Assembly (NCBI GenBank): GCA_018881555.1
Contig: JACAXG010000018.1
Coordinates: 6,261,634-6,325,633, forward strand
Length of the DNA stretch: 64,000 nt
Reading direction: 5' to 3'
Source: Amblyornis subalaris
Taxonomy: Eukaryota > Chordata > Aves > Passeriformes > Ptilonorhynchidae
Shown here: piece after piece, positions 46,967 through 60,902 of the stretch
How positions within the stretch are numbered: the stretch's first letter is position 1
Layout of the letters: each line of letters opens with the position of its first letter
Made by a program: the position numbers and the translations under genes
The notes under the pieces: generated by a model
What the model was told of the DNA's origin: nothing
The model's input: the letters and a program-made list of their open reading frames with translations, nothing else
Database searches by the model: none

Positions 46967-48327
46967 TTTTTGTCTATCTTCGGTCTTTTTTCCTACTTTC
47001 AAATCTTTAACTCACCCCCAACACTATATACCAATTATAATTTATTATTTACCTTCAGGTTTATCATTGTGAACATTTCTCCAGTTGTTTATTACTTCTC
47101 TTGTTAGAATTTCTTTGTATTTTAATATAATTATTTGCACAATTTGGAAAATAAGAAGTTGTCTCCATATTTGTCATTCTTTATTTAGACAGGAATTAAC
47201 TTCAGTAGAATAGCAAGTGGATAAAATGGGCTGTTTTCATCCAGCTGAAAGTTTAATCTAGCGGAACACTACTGATTATATTAACTGGACAAGGTTAGTA
47301 ATTATATTTAGAGAAGGCATATTGTTTCTTTCTGCCATGCTGCCATAAAACAAAGGTTTGCTGATTGTTGTTGCAAAAATTGGGCCCTCTTTGTATTGTA
47401 ATAGTCTAAAAATAAAAATGAAGTTCCTAGTGGAATTTGATACTCTCTGGGCAACCAGTATGGTTTATAGCAACTGATGTCACATAGATTTCTGAAATTA
47501 TGCCCGTGTGTTGAACACCCAGAGTTTTCAGGCTTTTTTCCATTTTAATCAAAACCAACTGTGTCATTATTCTGTTCCTTCTCCCTTTTCCAACCAATAT
47601 TTGGTTTCTGTTGCATGATTTATGAGTACCTGTTGTAGTCTTTTGTGTTGATAATGTTTACCCATCTGGGCTGTCTTAATTTTAGTCCAGCATAATGTGT
47701 CTTTTGGCTGGTTTGCTCTGTGCTGTTGGTCTCTCTTTCCTGAAATCAAAATGTGCAAGGAATTTAACACCTGTGAAGTGATTCCAGAAGGAGGTAACAT
47801 CAGTGAATCCATTACTTACTCTTCTTGTTGCAATAAACTAATGGTTAAGATCAAGAAAAAGCCCAAACACAATGATTTAACAGTCAGTAGAAGTAATTTA
47901 AAAGAATGAGAAGTCTCTTCTTAACATAACTAGAAAAAAAAAGCTCCTTTCTTCTCATGAAGTTGAACCCATTTTCTTTGTACGTTTTTGTGTTTTACTT
48001 TTTGAAGAGTGTTTTTCTGTTCTGTGAAAGTTCTATTTTACTAGCAAATAGAAGAAATTTTATATAAAGATGGAATGCACTCTACATTACAAAAGAAGCT
48101 TTTCACAGACGCATGAATTTAGTGAGCCAAACTTTATTTTGAAGCAAAGAGGTTCATACATGTATACATATCTATATATCCCTTCATTCACAAACTTATC
48201 ACAGGCTCAAAAATAATGAGATGAATCACCCCTTCTTCTGTTTGAGTCCCATTGTGCAACAGAAGTAATTCCTGATGATCTGCTGATGGATAAATATAAT
48301 TTGGAATTGTTTGTTGGATGACAGTTT
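46967..48327. other. unassigned AT-rich DNA
   Basis: No repeat recognised between the CR1 copy and the next LTR. Overlapping frames lie on both strands at 47567-47909; neither matches anything I know and they are probably chance. A short alternating stretch (tacatgtatacatatctata) lies at 48159-48178. Confidence 0.45.
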
Positions 48328-48504
48328 TGTCTGTGTGGGGTTTGTGTGGCCAGGTTTTGGTAATGAGGGGGATGGGGAGGGTGCAGGGGTGGCTTCTGTT
48401 AGGAGCTGCCAGAAGGTTCCCCCATGTGTGATAGAGCCAGTGCCAGACTGCCCCAAGATGGACCTGCCACTGGCCAAGGCCAAATCCATCAATGATCATG
48501 TGAG

Positions 48505-48755
48505 AAGCCTGTGCTGGAGCAGGACCTGTGACCCTGTGGGGAGAGAAACCCACGCTGGAGCAGGTTTGCTGGCAGGACGTGAGACCCCCGTCCCACGGGG
48601 GACCCACACTGTTCCTGAAGGACTGCACCCCATGGAAGGGACCCATGCAGGAGCAGTTCGTGGAGAACTGCAGCCTGTGCAAAGGACTCATGTTGGAGAA
48701 GTTAATGAAGGACTGTTTCCATGGGAGGGACCCCATGCTGGAGCAGGGGAAGGAG
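48505..48755 (+). repeat. degenerate ~45-bp tandem array inside the LTR
   Basis: The phrase (c)atgctggagcag recurs at 48511, 48551, about 48642, about 48688 and about 48733, at steps of 40, 91 (two units), 46 and 45 bp. Units share accc-cacgctggagcag followed by a gaaggactg- or aactg-type stretch. Such arrays are a usual part of this LTR type and vary in copy number between insertions. Confidence 0.75.
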
Positions 48756-48961
48756 TCCTCTACATGAGGAGAAAAGCAGCAGCAGAGACAACATGTGATG
48801 AACTGACCACAGCCCCCCTGCCCTGTCCCCCTGTGCCAGTGGGGGGAGGGAAGGAACTAGAATTTGGGAGTGAGGTTCAGCCTGTGAAGAATGGAGGGAT
48901 GGGAGGAAAGTGTTTTAAGATTTGATTTGATTTCTCATTTTCCTACTCTGATTTGATTGGC

Positions 48962-48967
48962 AATAAA
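48962..48967 (+). terminator. LTR poly(A) signal AATAAA
   Basis: An AATAAA in the expected place, about 180 bases before the 3' end of the LTR. It is consistent with plus orientation. Confidence 0.6.
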
Positions 48968-49155
48968 TTAAACTAATTTCCCCGAGTCAAGTCTGTTTTC
49001 CCTATGACGGTAACTGGTGATTGATTTCCCCCTACCCTTACTTCGACCCATGAGCCTGTTGTATTTTCTTTCCCCTGTCCAGTTGAGGAGGGGAGTAATA
49101 GAGTGGCTTTAGTGGGCACCTGACATGCAGCCAAGGTCAAGCCACCACACTGTTT

Positions 49156-52100
49156 TACCTAGTCCATAAGGTTTTTCTTCCCGACATTTGAAATCTTGAT
49201 AAATGAAAATGTACATATAAGTAATATGAATTGGATTACACTAAAAAGCTGTAGAAATTTTAAAAAAAAAACTAATACAAGCTCTTCCTTTACTCCTCAG
49301 TTGTCTTTCAGTTTAAATAGGTAGAGATGACTGACAATGCAGGCTGACACTTAATGAAGAGCAGACAACTCTTTCTGGGAGAAATGTAGCATGGAATGTT
49401 TTTTTTCTCCAGAGTGCCCCCAAGTGACTTCTCTCCAATGGCTGAACAAGGAGCCTTCAATCTCTTTACTTGGTGTTCTTGTACATATTTTTTTAAATAG
49501 CCAACCTCTTTTTTATAAGCATTTTAATCTTTCTTTTTTAAAAAAAATCCTGTAGAAATTTTACACATTCTACACATTTATTTTACATATAAATGGAATG
49601 GAAATAGGAAATACCTATAGAACCTTGAGAGGACTTTGGGGATATTTTCATTTTATCAGAGAATCAGTAAGTCTGTGCTAGTAACTTCCTTTTTGTCGTT
49701 GTAGGGTGAAAAAGATATAAGAATTTGAATCCTAAATTGCTTTCTTTGAGGAGTTTGTTATACTACACAGTACTTGGTGTGTTGGTATATTTGCCCACTA
49801 TGTTTGTTTTATGTCTGCATTATATAGACTCGTAAGTATGCTTATCCTTCTTTGCCTTGTCTAATTTTTTGCGTCTTTGTTGTCTTCTAATAGACATGTG
49901 TAGAAATATCTTCACGCTAATATATAGTTTGGGTTTTTTATTTAAAATGCCATCTTATTTATAGAAGGTTAGACACCTGGAGGGGAGCACTGCATATTAT
50001 TGGGGCTAACATGATTGAATGTTTTATTGTACACCTGAAGAAGCAGTTGTATGCTGAATCTGGTAACTAAACAGACTTAAAAATATTCATGCCATAGTGA
50101 TCTGAATCTGATTGATGATGTGACCATGATTGTTTATCTGTGTCTTTTCAAGAGGTTTATACAAATTTCTAATTATGCCATTCATATGAAAATATTACAT
50201 TTAAGACTTGACTTAATTTATATCAGATGTGCATTACCGAAAGATTAACATCTGGGATTATTTCTTTTTCAAAGCTAACAGGATGCATTAGCAAAACGTT
50301 TGAGCATTGCTGATATGAAATATTTTTTAAAAATATAGCTCGATATTGTGCATTAATTATCTTAAATAATAAGATGTGTAAACACTGTTTTCTGCTTTTA
50401 TCAAGTGCTTTCAATATGGAGAAATAAAAGCCTAATCATATCATATTTACAGTTTATTCTCAGGAAATTAAGCAAATAAGTAGTTCAAACAACAACTGCT
50501 GAAGTTAAGAAATGCAAAAAATTTGCAGTAGAAACATTGGTAAATGGGGTGACTGGAACAGATTTCGAAAGTTGAATTATATTAGCATAAAGTATGGTAG
50601 GAACAATGCATGCCTCTCAGTCAACTGTTCAAGGAAATATTATAAATCTTCCTAAATTGTATCAAGTGNTTAACTTGAGTCCCTTCTTCCTTCACCTAGC
50701 AGAGGATTTAGAACATGTCTTTTTCTTTAAATTTCTTGATTGCTTTGTCTTTCTCTATTCAGGCTATGGAGCTTGTGAGCAGTAATCCTCCCTCCTGTTG
50801 TTGGTACATTTGGGGAACGCACATCCTGTATCAATGTAGCATGTAGAACAACCTTCATCAGCAGAGGCCCTAAATGTTAATTGTGCTTTAAAGCATCCTA
50901 TAATTTCTTTTATTATGACTGGTTATTTCCAAATGGAGACCTGTTGAAAAGCATACTCTTTAATCTCATTGAGTTGTATTAATACCTCACTGGCAGTGTT
51001 CCTTTCTGACTTCTACAGACAAGGTCAGTCTTGGTTTCATCTGTCCCATCTCTCTGTCTTGACATTTTAAATTTGCTTTAATGCAGAGCACAATTTCATT
51101 TATCCTGTGAAAAATAACTGTAATATTTGTCGCTTGTAGTTTTCTTTTTAGTGAGTGCAAACACAACCTTATCCTTCAACATGACCCTTCTGCCAAGCAC
51201 CTAAGTTGGTACTGAACCATCTCTATTTGAACATGGTGTAGGATGTGATCTAATTGCCTATTTGTGGGCTCAGTGCATGAATGAATGACTAAAGGTTTAT
51301 GAGATGAGGCTTCACTGTCACCTGAACTCTATCACACAGAGGTAGCCCAAAGCCTTGCCTTGTTCTGGTAAAAGCATCAATGAAGCAGATGCTGACTTTG
51401 TTTAAACTGAATGTTTGTATTATATATGCAAAGTGTCCTACTGTAGAAATCACTTCTGATGTAATTTCTGTCTACACTGTTTGGATTATAGCACATATTA
51501 ATAGTGATATTACTCTCAATGGGCTTTGGTGAAAAGATTGTTAACTTCCTATGCTGACATATCGAGTCAGGAAGTTTCTGAACATTATTCACTACAGCCT
51601 CTTTGAGGACATGACAGTAATATCTATAATTGTATTGTGCTATCACTTTTGTATTGCTCATATCTTGAATTTTTATACAGAATCTAAAGGATATAACATC
51701 TGCTCGTATTTTTTCTCACTGGTCTCTCCGTTTCTGCTGGCACAACATAGGCATCTATGACTGATAACAGTGTGAGATTATTTGCTTTCTGTCTGTCAAT
51801 TTCCTTCCAGCTTTTGGTGCTTGATTGAATTAGTGTGTCATAATGATTACTGTAGGTTTACAGATCTGAAAAATACATTACTGTAGATTGTTTTGTTCTC
51901 GCTTTGCTGGACCTGTCTGGTTCAGAATGTAGGAGAAAGATTTTTTCCACATTGCATTTACTTGTTCAGTGGATTAAGGGTTATTTAATGCATATTTCTT
52001 CTCTGACGACATTTTTTACCATTCCTAGAGATAGTCACAACTGTAATAGGTAAAAGTTTAAAAGGGGTATGTGATTTTTTCAGTATGTAAAATGAATTGT

Positions 52101-55100
52101 AGCTATTGTGCCCAAAGAGTTTGTGCTATACAAATATGTCAAATTAGAAAAAGAAAATTTGCGGTTCTTTAAATAAATTGTTCCCACAAATTACAAAACA
52201 CATCTCTGTGTTTTCATGCTGTTTAGAAGCTTGTTGATAAAATCTAATATCTTTATTGAATTCCGAGAACTGCGTTATCTTTTCACAATATTTAATATTA
52301 GAAAGTAAATTCGTTTGAGAGCAGAAGTCTCAATTAGTTCTCATTATTTGACTCTGACTTTTGACTGGCCTTGAGTACCTTCTCTCAACCAATGACACAT
52401 GCAGGTGCAAGAAGCACAGTAGCAGGAAAGAAGTTTTTCACAAGAAAAATTGTTTTCTTTTTTATAGATGGTTTACAGAAAATATATTTTATGCATTTGT
52501 AGAGCTTTAGACTTTTGGATGATTTTGATGACCTACCATGCCTTACTCCTTAAGTTGAGTTGGCTGCCTGATGTTTGGTAGGAGAATATAAGGCAAAGAG
52601 GGGAAGATTGCAATTGTCTTCTGGGAAAAGAATAAGGAATATAAATAAAACTGGTATTTGCAAGATAGGATTTAAACTCAAAGTAAACCTCTGCTCTATT
52701 TATTTTGAAGGATCTAAGGATAGAATTGTCACCTTCCCATATTCAGTTCAAAGCAAAGCATTGAAAACATTAGGCTTGTTTTTCTTGTGTTTTGAATTCA
52801 GCTGATGTTTTTATGTTTCTTACAACAAAACATTTTTTGGTTTTAATGATTAATTCAAATATAGTGCTGAAGGTAGTACTTCCGTATGAGTAAATAAAGT
52901 AATAGAGTATGGACAAAAATGAAAACATTATGTTTTCCTTTATGAGAACTGAACATGTCATGCATCTGTAAGAAAAGGAATAGAGCTTTCTGCCCTACAC
53001 AGCACATAAGGACTGTTCATCATGAAGTATCAGAAATTAATGTCAAGTAGAGCCTACAGCTTTTGAAGCAAAGCCAGATTCAGAATTGGTAAGACTTAGT
53101 TGTCAGTATTTCTGAAATGAGTGATTTTTTTCTCCAACTTTCACTGAGGTATTTACAAGCTTATGAATGCAAATACTGGAAATCAAGGGCTCACTGAAGA
53201 AAATAAAACCATAGATGAATGTATTGGAAATAGGTATACAATTTGGCTGAAATTTTGCCATATAGATATATTAACAAGGGTACTTTATTGCAATTACAAG
53301 TAATCCAGTGACACCTTGAGTAATCAGCCCTAACATTTAGCTAGTCAGTTCTGGATATAAAACAATACCATGGCATCTAAATGAGCAAACGTGAAAGTGA
53401 GCAAACATGAAAGTGAACTTAAAGAAAATCAGTGGTCAAAAATGCTGTTGATATACCCTACGCACGCAATAAAACATTTACTTCTGAATTTTTAATTTGT
53501 TTTTTAAAGTAACTTATTAGGCTGATCAGGCTAAATCTGGACAGTTCCTTGTTAACTGCAAAAAAGCTCTTTCAGTTTAGATGATGGGTATGGGAAACTC
53601 CACACTTCTGTTATGTGTTTTCGCACCCCCTTAACTTTATAACTGTGAAATACTGTGCAGAGAAGCAGCAGAAGGTAAGGACAGGAATGCCATTTTGACA
53701 AGTATAGAAGATGTGGAGATAAAGTGCCTGCAATACCTATTTCTTTCCCTGTTTTTCTTAACTTTTAAATGGAAGACTAACAGTAAACACAGGTAAGCTC
53801 TTCTAGGTGGTGCATGGAAAGTAAATACAGCAGCAGATGCAGTTATTTAAAGAATGGGATGCAGCTGCCTTCCTAGTCTTGTCCATGCTGATTAGGAAGT
53901 GGCTTTCCTCAGAGAAGAGGATTAGGAATGTATCTTCTCAAAATGAAAACTAGATACAGACTTCTTTCTTACAGACAGCAAGAACTTGCATTGGCTGTAC
54001 AACCTCCTCCTCATTGCTCAGAAGCAAAAGCTTTGAGCAAAGCTATAATGCCATATATTTTTCTTCTTTGCCAGATTTCTACTTTCTAATAAACACTGTG
54101 GTGAAGCTGCCATTATATTACTGTAATTTGATTAAGACAACATGAGTTTCTAATTACTTAACATATATTTATATAATTTTAAGTTTGTCACAGGGATTTT
54201 ATGAGTATCTCTGAGTTGCAAAGGAATAGAAAATATGGAGTAAAGAATCTATAAATTTTGTCAAACATGGAATGTAACTAGTGTATTTGACAAAGATCAT
54301 GATATAATGGAACTCTAGTCCAAATAAGATGTCTATCTATTGTAAAATGAATTGCAAACTCTCAGGATAAGTTCTCATTTACGTATTCTCATTATATTGT
54401 GTTATTTGCTCTTCTAGGCTTGTGATAACAAAATGGCCTTAGGCATCTAATAAGTTTTAGTATTTAGAGTGAAGTTGTGAAGTTATTCCTGATTTTTTTC
54501 ATGATATCAAAAGTAGTTCTGCAGGTGTATTTGACAGGGAGGGGAGAAAATACTTAGCATTTTGCTTTCTATTGCCTTTTTTTCCTCCTTACAAATAATT
54601 TGTGGTCTGCAAGACCCAGCAAGGAGTCGCCTTTTCCTCCAGATGGTTGTGACATTTGAGTAAACCTTGGAGGATTAAAGGCACTCCAGTGAGCACTCAC
54701 TGTAAACTCCTGATGCAACATGACAGTCCTAATCTGGGTTCTGGGCTGATTAGATGGTAAGAGCACAAAGTGGGGGGAAAAAAATCCAACTGCAAAATAA
54801 CCATTTACACTGATGAAAGACACTAAAAAAAGCCCCATATCCTAAGTTTAGACTAAAGATTCTATACATGTACAAACTTATGCAAGTTAAGTTTTCAAGT
54901 ATAGTAACTTAGTAATTGTCTGTACAATAACTTCAGTTGGTGTAAAGCTTTTCTGTGTGTGACTGAATGAGCACAGCTTGATGCTAAAGTCTTTTCTGTA
55001 TATTAAAGAGAGTTTGCAAACAATCCAAATGGTTAAACGATGGTAGAAAATACAGAAATTGATCTGAATGAGACTCTGAAATCTGATTATGCATCATCAC

Positions 55101-58100
55101 CATCTGCTGTAATAGGATAATAGGTAGTGAAAAGTATATTCTACCTTTATTTGGAATAATGGAAAAACTTCACTATATTACATTTGTTATGCAAGAAGAA
55201 CTTGTTTGCATAATGGGAAACTTTAATCAGAAATTATGTTCCTTATTACTCAATATAATTCGAAAGATGTAAGACATATTTGATGTATTATTATTTTGAT
55301 TTTATTAAAATAAGAAAACAGCTGCTAAAATTGCATGATTTTTTTTTTCCCCTCCTGAATTTTTGAAAACAGAATATTGAACTTTCAAGAAATGGTATGG
55401 CAACAGGTGTAAGTATTCAGCATTACACGTCTTAATTTATTTGTTTTGGCTGAATGAGTGTTAAATTGTACTGCTCAACACCTCTGTTGGTACAAGAACA
55501 ATGCTTCAAGCATGGCTCTTAAATTGGCCTTAGTTATCTATAGATTATTTTTACTGCACAGCAGTTGAGTAACTTTTTCCAAGCCTATCAGTCCAATATT
55601 TTATTTTCAAAGGCAAATCTGTGATATCATTAGTTTTACAGTCTCTACCTTCACAATGTTTTTTTTTTTTCCCAAGGTATTTTAGTGCTGCAGTAAGATG
55701 TATCACAAAAATATCTGCTGAAAATAGGACATGTACTTGATGATTTCTTCTTGGAAATGTAATTCTATTGACATTCTAGGAAATTAACTAGGGTGTTTAG
55801 TGCCAAATATGTAACTCATGACAGTACCAAACATTGTGAATTTTCAGTTATTTGTTTGGTATTACAAGTTTGTGTGTTTCTGCAAAGTTAAAAAAACCAC
55901 CTTAGTAATGGTTGCTTATTTGCTGAAAAGAAAATCAGTTGCACAGAAACTGTGAGAGTTCAAAGTCCAGTCAGATTAATTTATTTAATGANATCGAAAT
56001 TATTTCTGTACATACTGAATTTCCTTGACAAACACTTAATTAAAACATCAGGCTTCTTTTTACAAAGAAAGAGACAAGCTTTAAGGCTTATGCAAATGGA
56101 TCGTAAATGCTAATGGCAGAAAATTGTACAATTTCATAGCTGGTCACCCTACATAAATAATTTGGATGCAGTGTTCAAAAGGAAATGCTTTCTTAGAAGT
56201 TTCATTAAAAACATGGCTGTAAAAAATAATAAAAAATATTTCACCATATTCTTATTTTTCTACCTATCTTGCAATTTGCAGTCTAAAACCCCTGAGTAGC
56301 TGTCTGGTATCCAAGTTGTGTCTCTTCAGAACCACCACCAATTCACTCAGATGTGTCGGCTGGAATTCTTAGATTTTGAGAAAATCCTCTGTAGGCATGA
56401 GATAAGAATGTGAAAAAGACTAAGCTTGACCTACGTTTAACTATCCCAGCAAGGATCTAAATTATAGCTTTAAGGGGTTGAACTGGTTATGAGTTGTGAG
56501 TGACTACCAGTCTCACAACACCTTGTTATCTTTGCTGTAAGTCAGGACTCTGCCTAGACCAGAACACCAAATGTATTAGAAATATCACAGTACAAAGTTT
56601 AGTGTTTTAAGCAAAGGTTTTTAATCCTTTTACTATATTCTGCAAGAATTGGAGTTAAAGCGATGCCAGAAATTAGTCAGTCTTCCCAGCCCTCTACTCA
56701 CCCCATTCTCAGATTTGTTTTTATTTTATTTCTTATCCTATTTAATGTAGCCTGTATTTATAGCCACTGGTGGTGGGAATACAATGGTGTTGCTGCAGGC
56801 TTCCCTTTAATGGATCCTTGCCAAAGATAGCCATTGTTCCCATTGCCTGAGGTTGCTCAACTGTGTAAGGTTGCTTGGAAACCCTCTACTGAGTAAAACC
56901 TTCCAATCGTTTTCCTTTACCTCCCAAGTCACACCAGTTGAGCGCTTAGGGATTCAGAGGAGGATCACAGTTAGTGTGGTTGCTTTTTGTGACCTTTTTG
57001 ATGCTAAACCAATGACCTCTTAAATGCGGCAGTGTAGCTGCGTATTGTAGCATGCATGACTATCTGGCTAAAAAACAAACAACACACCAGCCAAGAGGTA
57101 ATGTCATCGGATGTCCACAAAAGCAGTTANCTGATGATTTAAAAAATCCTGGAATAAGGGAAAGGCCTAACTAGTGGTTAGGTTCTGCTTTAGGTTAAGA
57201 CATTGAGAAACACATTACCTTTAAATTATGCTATGCTGGTTCATCTTGCATGTCATGTGATCAATTCTAAACAAACCTGATGGTCTATATACCTAGGTTT
57301 TCCCTAATATGCACTGTCTTTTATCATGCTGTTTCTGTTTCTCACATTGCAGAAATGAATTGTATTTGATACAGCATTTCTGAGTGAATCAGTCATTATT
57401 AGCTGGAGCAAGCTGGTAAACAGGACAAATCAAATCCCATGCTTATTTATGCCATTTACTTTGATCCACCTTTGTAAATAAGTGACCTAAACAATCTTGC
57501 TTGTTCTTTGTCTGCTATGTTAAACCAGTGATTCTTTTCAGCAGCTAGTGTGCTAAATCTTTTCAGTTGGTTTATAAAGNATGTTATTTATGTATATGAG
57601 AAATGCTGAGGCATGGATGCCTTCTTGGTAGGAGATATTTCCTTAATACAAAGAGTCTGCTGTAATATTAAGTGAAACATTGGCTGGTATTGTATTTTCT
57701 TGCTGGGCAATTGAGTATTACCATCACTGTTCTCCAAGTAGCATGAGCTAAAGATCTGTGGGGAAAAAAAGGTTGCTATTCTTACAAGATAATTTAATCT
57801 GCTTTCTATTCTGATAGTTTGCAGTTTTCTCTCTGCCACTATTTTGAGATAATAATTTACGTATTAAGTTATAAATATACATTGTCCTGTGTATAGAGAT
57901 GTCTCTGCTGACTTGGCTCCATGAGGTTTCAGGAGTAATGTCGTGCTGGCACAGACCCCAGAATATTTCNGTTTCTTTGGAATGTATTTACCCTCTGCCT
58001 TTCTCTTTTTCCTGACACCCAGCCTTCTCCATTCTTCTTAAGGCTAAACCTTTACTGATGTAACTGACAAATATGTATTTGTTATGCATCCATTATCTTA

Positions 58101-60182
58101 ATATTTTACGAACACTGCATGATACTGTTCATTGGGTTCTGAAGTTATTAAAAGATGAGGGAATAATGCTTGAAGGATTGGAACTAAAGGATAAATTACG
58201 TGTACTGCCTCTTTTCATCTGCACCCAAGTTTTTTAATTAGTTCACGGAACCAAAGCGATCAGGTCTTGTCCCAAAAGATTTTGAGGCCAGTTGTAAACA
58301 TAAGATCGCAAGTTGGACTGAAACAGTAAGAGTTCTCCAGGATATGAANGAGAGCAGAGTGGCTCTGAGACTTCCTAGTCTGGTTATAAGCACTGTGTGA
58401 AACAAAAGAGATAGCTAGGCTTAGAATGTGTTTGTTTCTTTCCATCTTACTTGACAGAATAAGGGTTGTATTTTCAGGTTGTTAACCTTTAAGTTTACAT
58501 AGTCACATGTAAAGTCTAATCATATTTAAGCCAATAACTATGTAATAGAAAACAAAAGCATTTAAAAATATTAGAATCATTTAAAAAAAGATACATCACA
58601 ACTACCTGTCCCTCTCTCCGTGTGCTGGAAACTGTCTGGCAGTTCCTCATTGATGCAATTTAACAAGATATATGGGGGTCCAAGCAGAGCAGATTTAGTC
58701 TTGCTACAGAATGGGATTCATAGCTGTTGTATCAAATGCTTCTAAGTTCTCAAATCAAAAGCCTGTCGTATAAGAACATCTTTTGTGTCAGTAGGAATCC
58801 TAAAGTGATTTTGTTATCTACTGCCTGCAATATTGNCCAGAGCATAGCTCCAGGTTACTAGAATAACTAGCAATTTCTGTAAATGTAAATGCATAAAATG
58901 CCATTCAATGGTTTTTTGGGGTATTTTTTTTTTCCTCTACTGTAATTCTGCTAACTTTGAGTGTAGATTTTAGTGTTGTCAGTCTATAACTGTAGTAGCA
59001 GTCTAGTTTTTGTTTTGCTATAGATAAAACCACACTTAAAAAATCTTTACTCAGGTCCTTTAACTGTTCTTTTAGGCACTGTGAAAATGATAACTTATCA
59101 GTGCGGTGTAGCAGACTATTTGTCAATATAGCAGATTGTGCTCAAGTGGAAAGAGTAACATTATAAAATCTGGGACTTCTGTTCTTGAGTGGTGCCTTTT
59201 AGAGTCTTAAAAGATTACCTATTTCTCTCTGCTTGTTCTGTGTATTTTTTAAGATGTAGCCATATTTACTTCTGTATCTAAATTAACTTCTCAATATTTT
59301 TTCCTGCATTAGTTGGATAACAGTTTCAGTGCTGGAAAATAGTAACAGTGTGAGCAAACTTGGAAGGATTCTATGACTACTGCTGCAAGAACCCACAGGT
59401 GCTAAATGCAGTCTAACACAGAAAATATTCAACAGTGGTTCTAGGACCCATAAACTATTGAGGAGAAACTGGGCTAAATGGGCAGAAATCNACTCTATAC
59501 TGGGAATTAGGGACTNACTCTTGAGGGGGAAAAAGAAATCTACAAATGAAATGCAGACCTGGCAGGGCTTATTGGGAGTGGGAAGCAGAGCTACAGGCAC
59601 CTCATAGAAGCTCCACTTACTGCTTCTACTGCTGCTTTGGAGGCTGCACAGAGAAGAACTGCAGTGACTATAGTATAGTACAAAGACTGTAGTATAATCC
59701 TATCAGTCCAATAGGATTATTTGTTCAACAGAGTTANAGAAGTTGGACCTTGAAAATAGAAAATTTAGTCGAGAATGGGCAAGAAATTTTGAAAGATGGT
59801 CAAGAAGCAGTGTTCTGTTCACACTAGTCCTGGGAGATAATTCTGTAATGTAAACCCACCCAGAAAAGGTGAAACTAAGAAAGGGGAAATAATTGATGCA
59901 GAGGATTATGTGATTCAACAAGGAAACTGTTGAATAATTCTTGATCTCAAAGCATAGCTAAATATGCCTTTAGATTTGAGGGAGTTAAGAGATATTTTTG
60001 GAAAATCAGAAATAGAAAACATCTCTTGCAGTAGATAATAAAGACGATAGAGATTGTTTTGAAAAAGTTTAGTATTAGTTTTTTGTTGGGGTTTTTTTTT
60101 TAGAGTATTCAGTAGATTTATCTTGTATTAAAGCTACTTCTGTTAAAATGAAATTTTTTTACAAACATTTGTTTTCTTAATA
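49156..60182. other. unassigned AT-rich DNA, 11 kb
   Basis: The longest stretch without a recognised feature. Only short homopolymers and a two-copy 16-bp repeat (53383-53414) were noted. Frames are under 100 codons. Consistent with intron or intergenic DNA, possibly with repeats too old to recognise by eye. Confidence 0.5.
53383..53414. repeat. 16-bp tandem duplication
   Basis: gagcaaacgtgaaagt is followed directly by gagcaaacatgaaagt, one base different. A small local duplication. Confidence 0.85.
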
Positions 60183-60187
60183 CTGTT
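60183..60187. repeat. target-site duplication, left copy (ctgtt)
   Basis: ctgtt before the LTR at 60188 recurs at 60903-60907. The match extends to nine bases (atactgttt at 60180-60188 and 60900-60908), so the exact border is uncertain by a few bases. Confidence 0.6.
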
Positions 60188-60902
60188 TGTGCTGGTTTGG
60201 CTGTAAACCAGCAGGGGAAGTTAACCCCACACTGAATACCTCGAGAGATTTTAGGTCAAAATTACAATTTTAATAAAAAAAGGTTAAAATAAATGCAGTA
60301 ATACAGAAAAACAGGCTTAAAAAAACCGACAGAGTCACAGTACAACCTGATACCCTGTTGACCAGGGTGGTAGCTGTGCAGTCCAGTTAGGCACTGGTCC
60401 TGCAGGAAGGCCTGGTAGGCCAGTCCTGGTAGTGGAGTGGAGTAGCTGAGTCCAATTCCGAGGAGTGGAGTAGCCAGCTGAATCCAGTTCCGAGGAGTGG
60501 AGTTGAGTTGAGTCACCCATTGAAGAGTGGAGTCCTGTCGAGTCGAGGGTCTTTTCTCCCATCCAAAACCTTTGTTTTGTGCTGTGCTTCTTGGCTGGCA
60601 CCTCCCCCAGGGGCGGCGACTTTCACAATGGAAGAGGACCTTCCCGATGTTCTATTGGTTGCTTTGGTAATGAGCTTGGATGAGCCCTAGGGTCCTCCAA
60701 GATGTTCCCGAGGGGTTCAGGCTAATTAGTCAGGCTGGGTCGTGCTAATGGGCCATTACCTGAGNTCAGATAACCAGGGTGGGTAGTGCTTCCTGTCGGT
60801 TGGAGTGCTTATCTCAGTNGAGATAAGGAGTCCCAGGTGTGTAATTATGAAATTTATCCAGCTTTTGTGGGTGGTAATAGAATATATAACTAACCCAGGA
60901 TA
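60188..60902 (-). mobile_element. solo LTR of an endogenous retrovirus, 715 bp
   Basis: Starts tgtgctggtttggctgtaaa and is flanked by the 5-bp direct repeat ctgtt. The far end reads aacccaggata, so the expected terminal CA is TA there, probably a mutation. Orientation is inferred as minus: on that strand an ATTAAA (60274-60269) precedes an 81-bp terminal segment that would be U5 and ends in CCAGCACA. The middle contains tandem ggagtggagt units and a CpG-containing stretch (60600-60720). There is no internal retroviral sequence on either side, so it is a solo LTR. Family is not assigned; the terminus resembles a known group of songbird LTRs beginning tgtgctggttt. Confidence 0.72.
60434..60512 (-). 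repeat. degenerate 28-32 bp tandem repeat in LTR
   Basis: ggagtggagt occurs at 60434, 60462 and 60494. The intervals carry related text (gtccaattccga and atccagttccga). A further shortened gagtggagt follows near 60525. Internal repeats like this are usual in LTR U3 regions. Confidence 0.75.

Larger units (their letters stand above)
48328..49149 (+). mobile_element. solo LTR of an ERVK-like endogenous retrovirus, 822 bp
   Basis: Recognised by its body and 3' end: ggtttgtgtggccaggtttt, then gctgccagaaggttccccca, a GC-rich repeat array, then the AATAAA at 48962-48967, and the end ggtcaagccaccaca. This layout belongs to a common songbird LTR type. The likely start is the TG of tgtctgtgtgggg at 48328. 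The flanks cagttt (48322-48327) and ctgttt (49150-49155) would then be a 6-bp duplication with one mismatch; the start could be off by a few bases. No internal retroviral genes adjoin it. Divergence and loss of CpG (for example catgctgg where cacgctgg is usual) suggest a fairly old insertion. Frames crossing it (48188-48736 on -, 48311-48925 on +) are composition artefacts. Confidence 0.85.

Noticed and set aside
47567..47909. Minus (81-codon) and plus (70-codon) frames that both look protein-like
   Set aside because: They are opposite strands of the same DNA, so at least one is chance. Neither has good splice borders on both sides or a family I know.
48188..48925. Frames of 182 codons (-) and 204 codons (+)
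   Set aside because: They cross the LTR and its tandem array. The repeated peptide units follow the DNA repeat, not a protein family.
59300..59660. Slightly GC-richer block suspected to be an old repeat or exon
   Set aside because: No family wording, terminal motif or long frame. Two n bases fall within it, so frames are unreliable.
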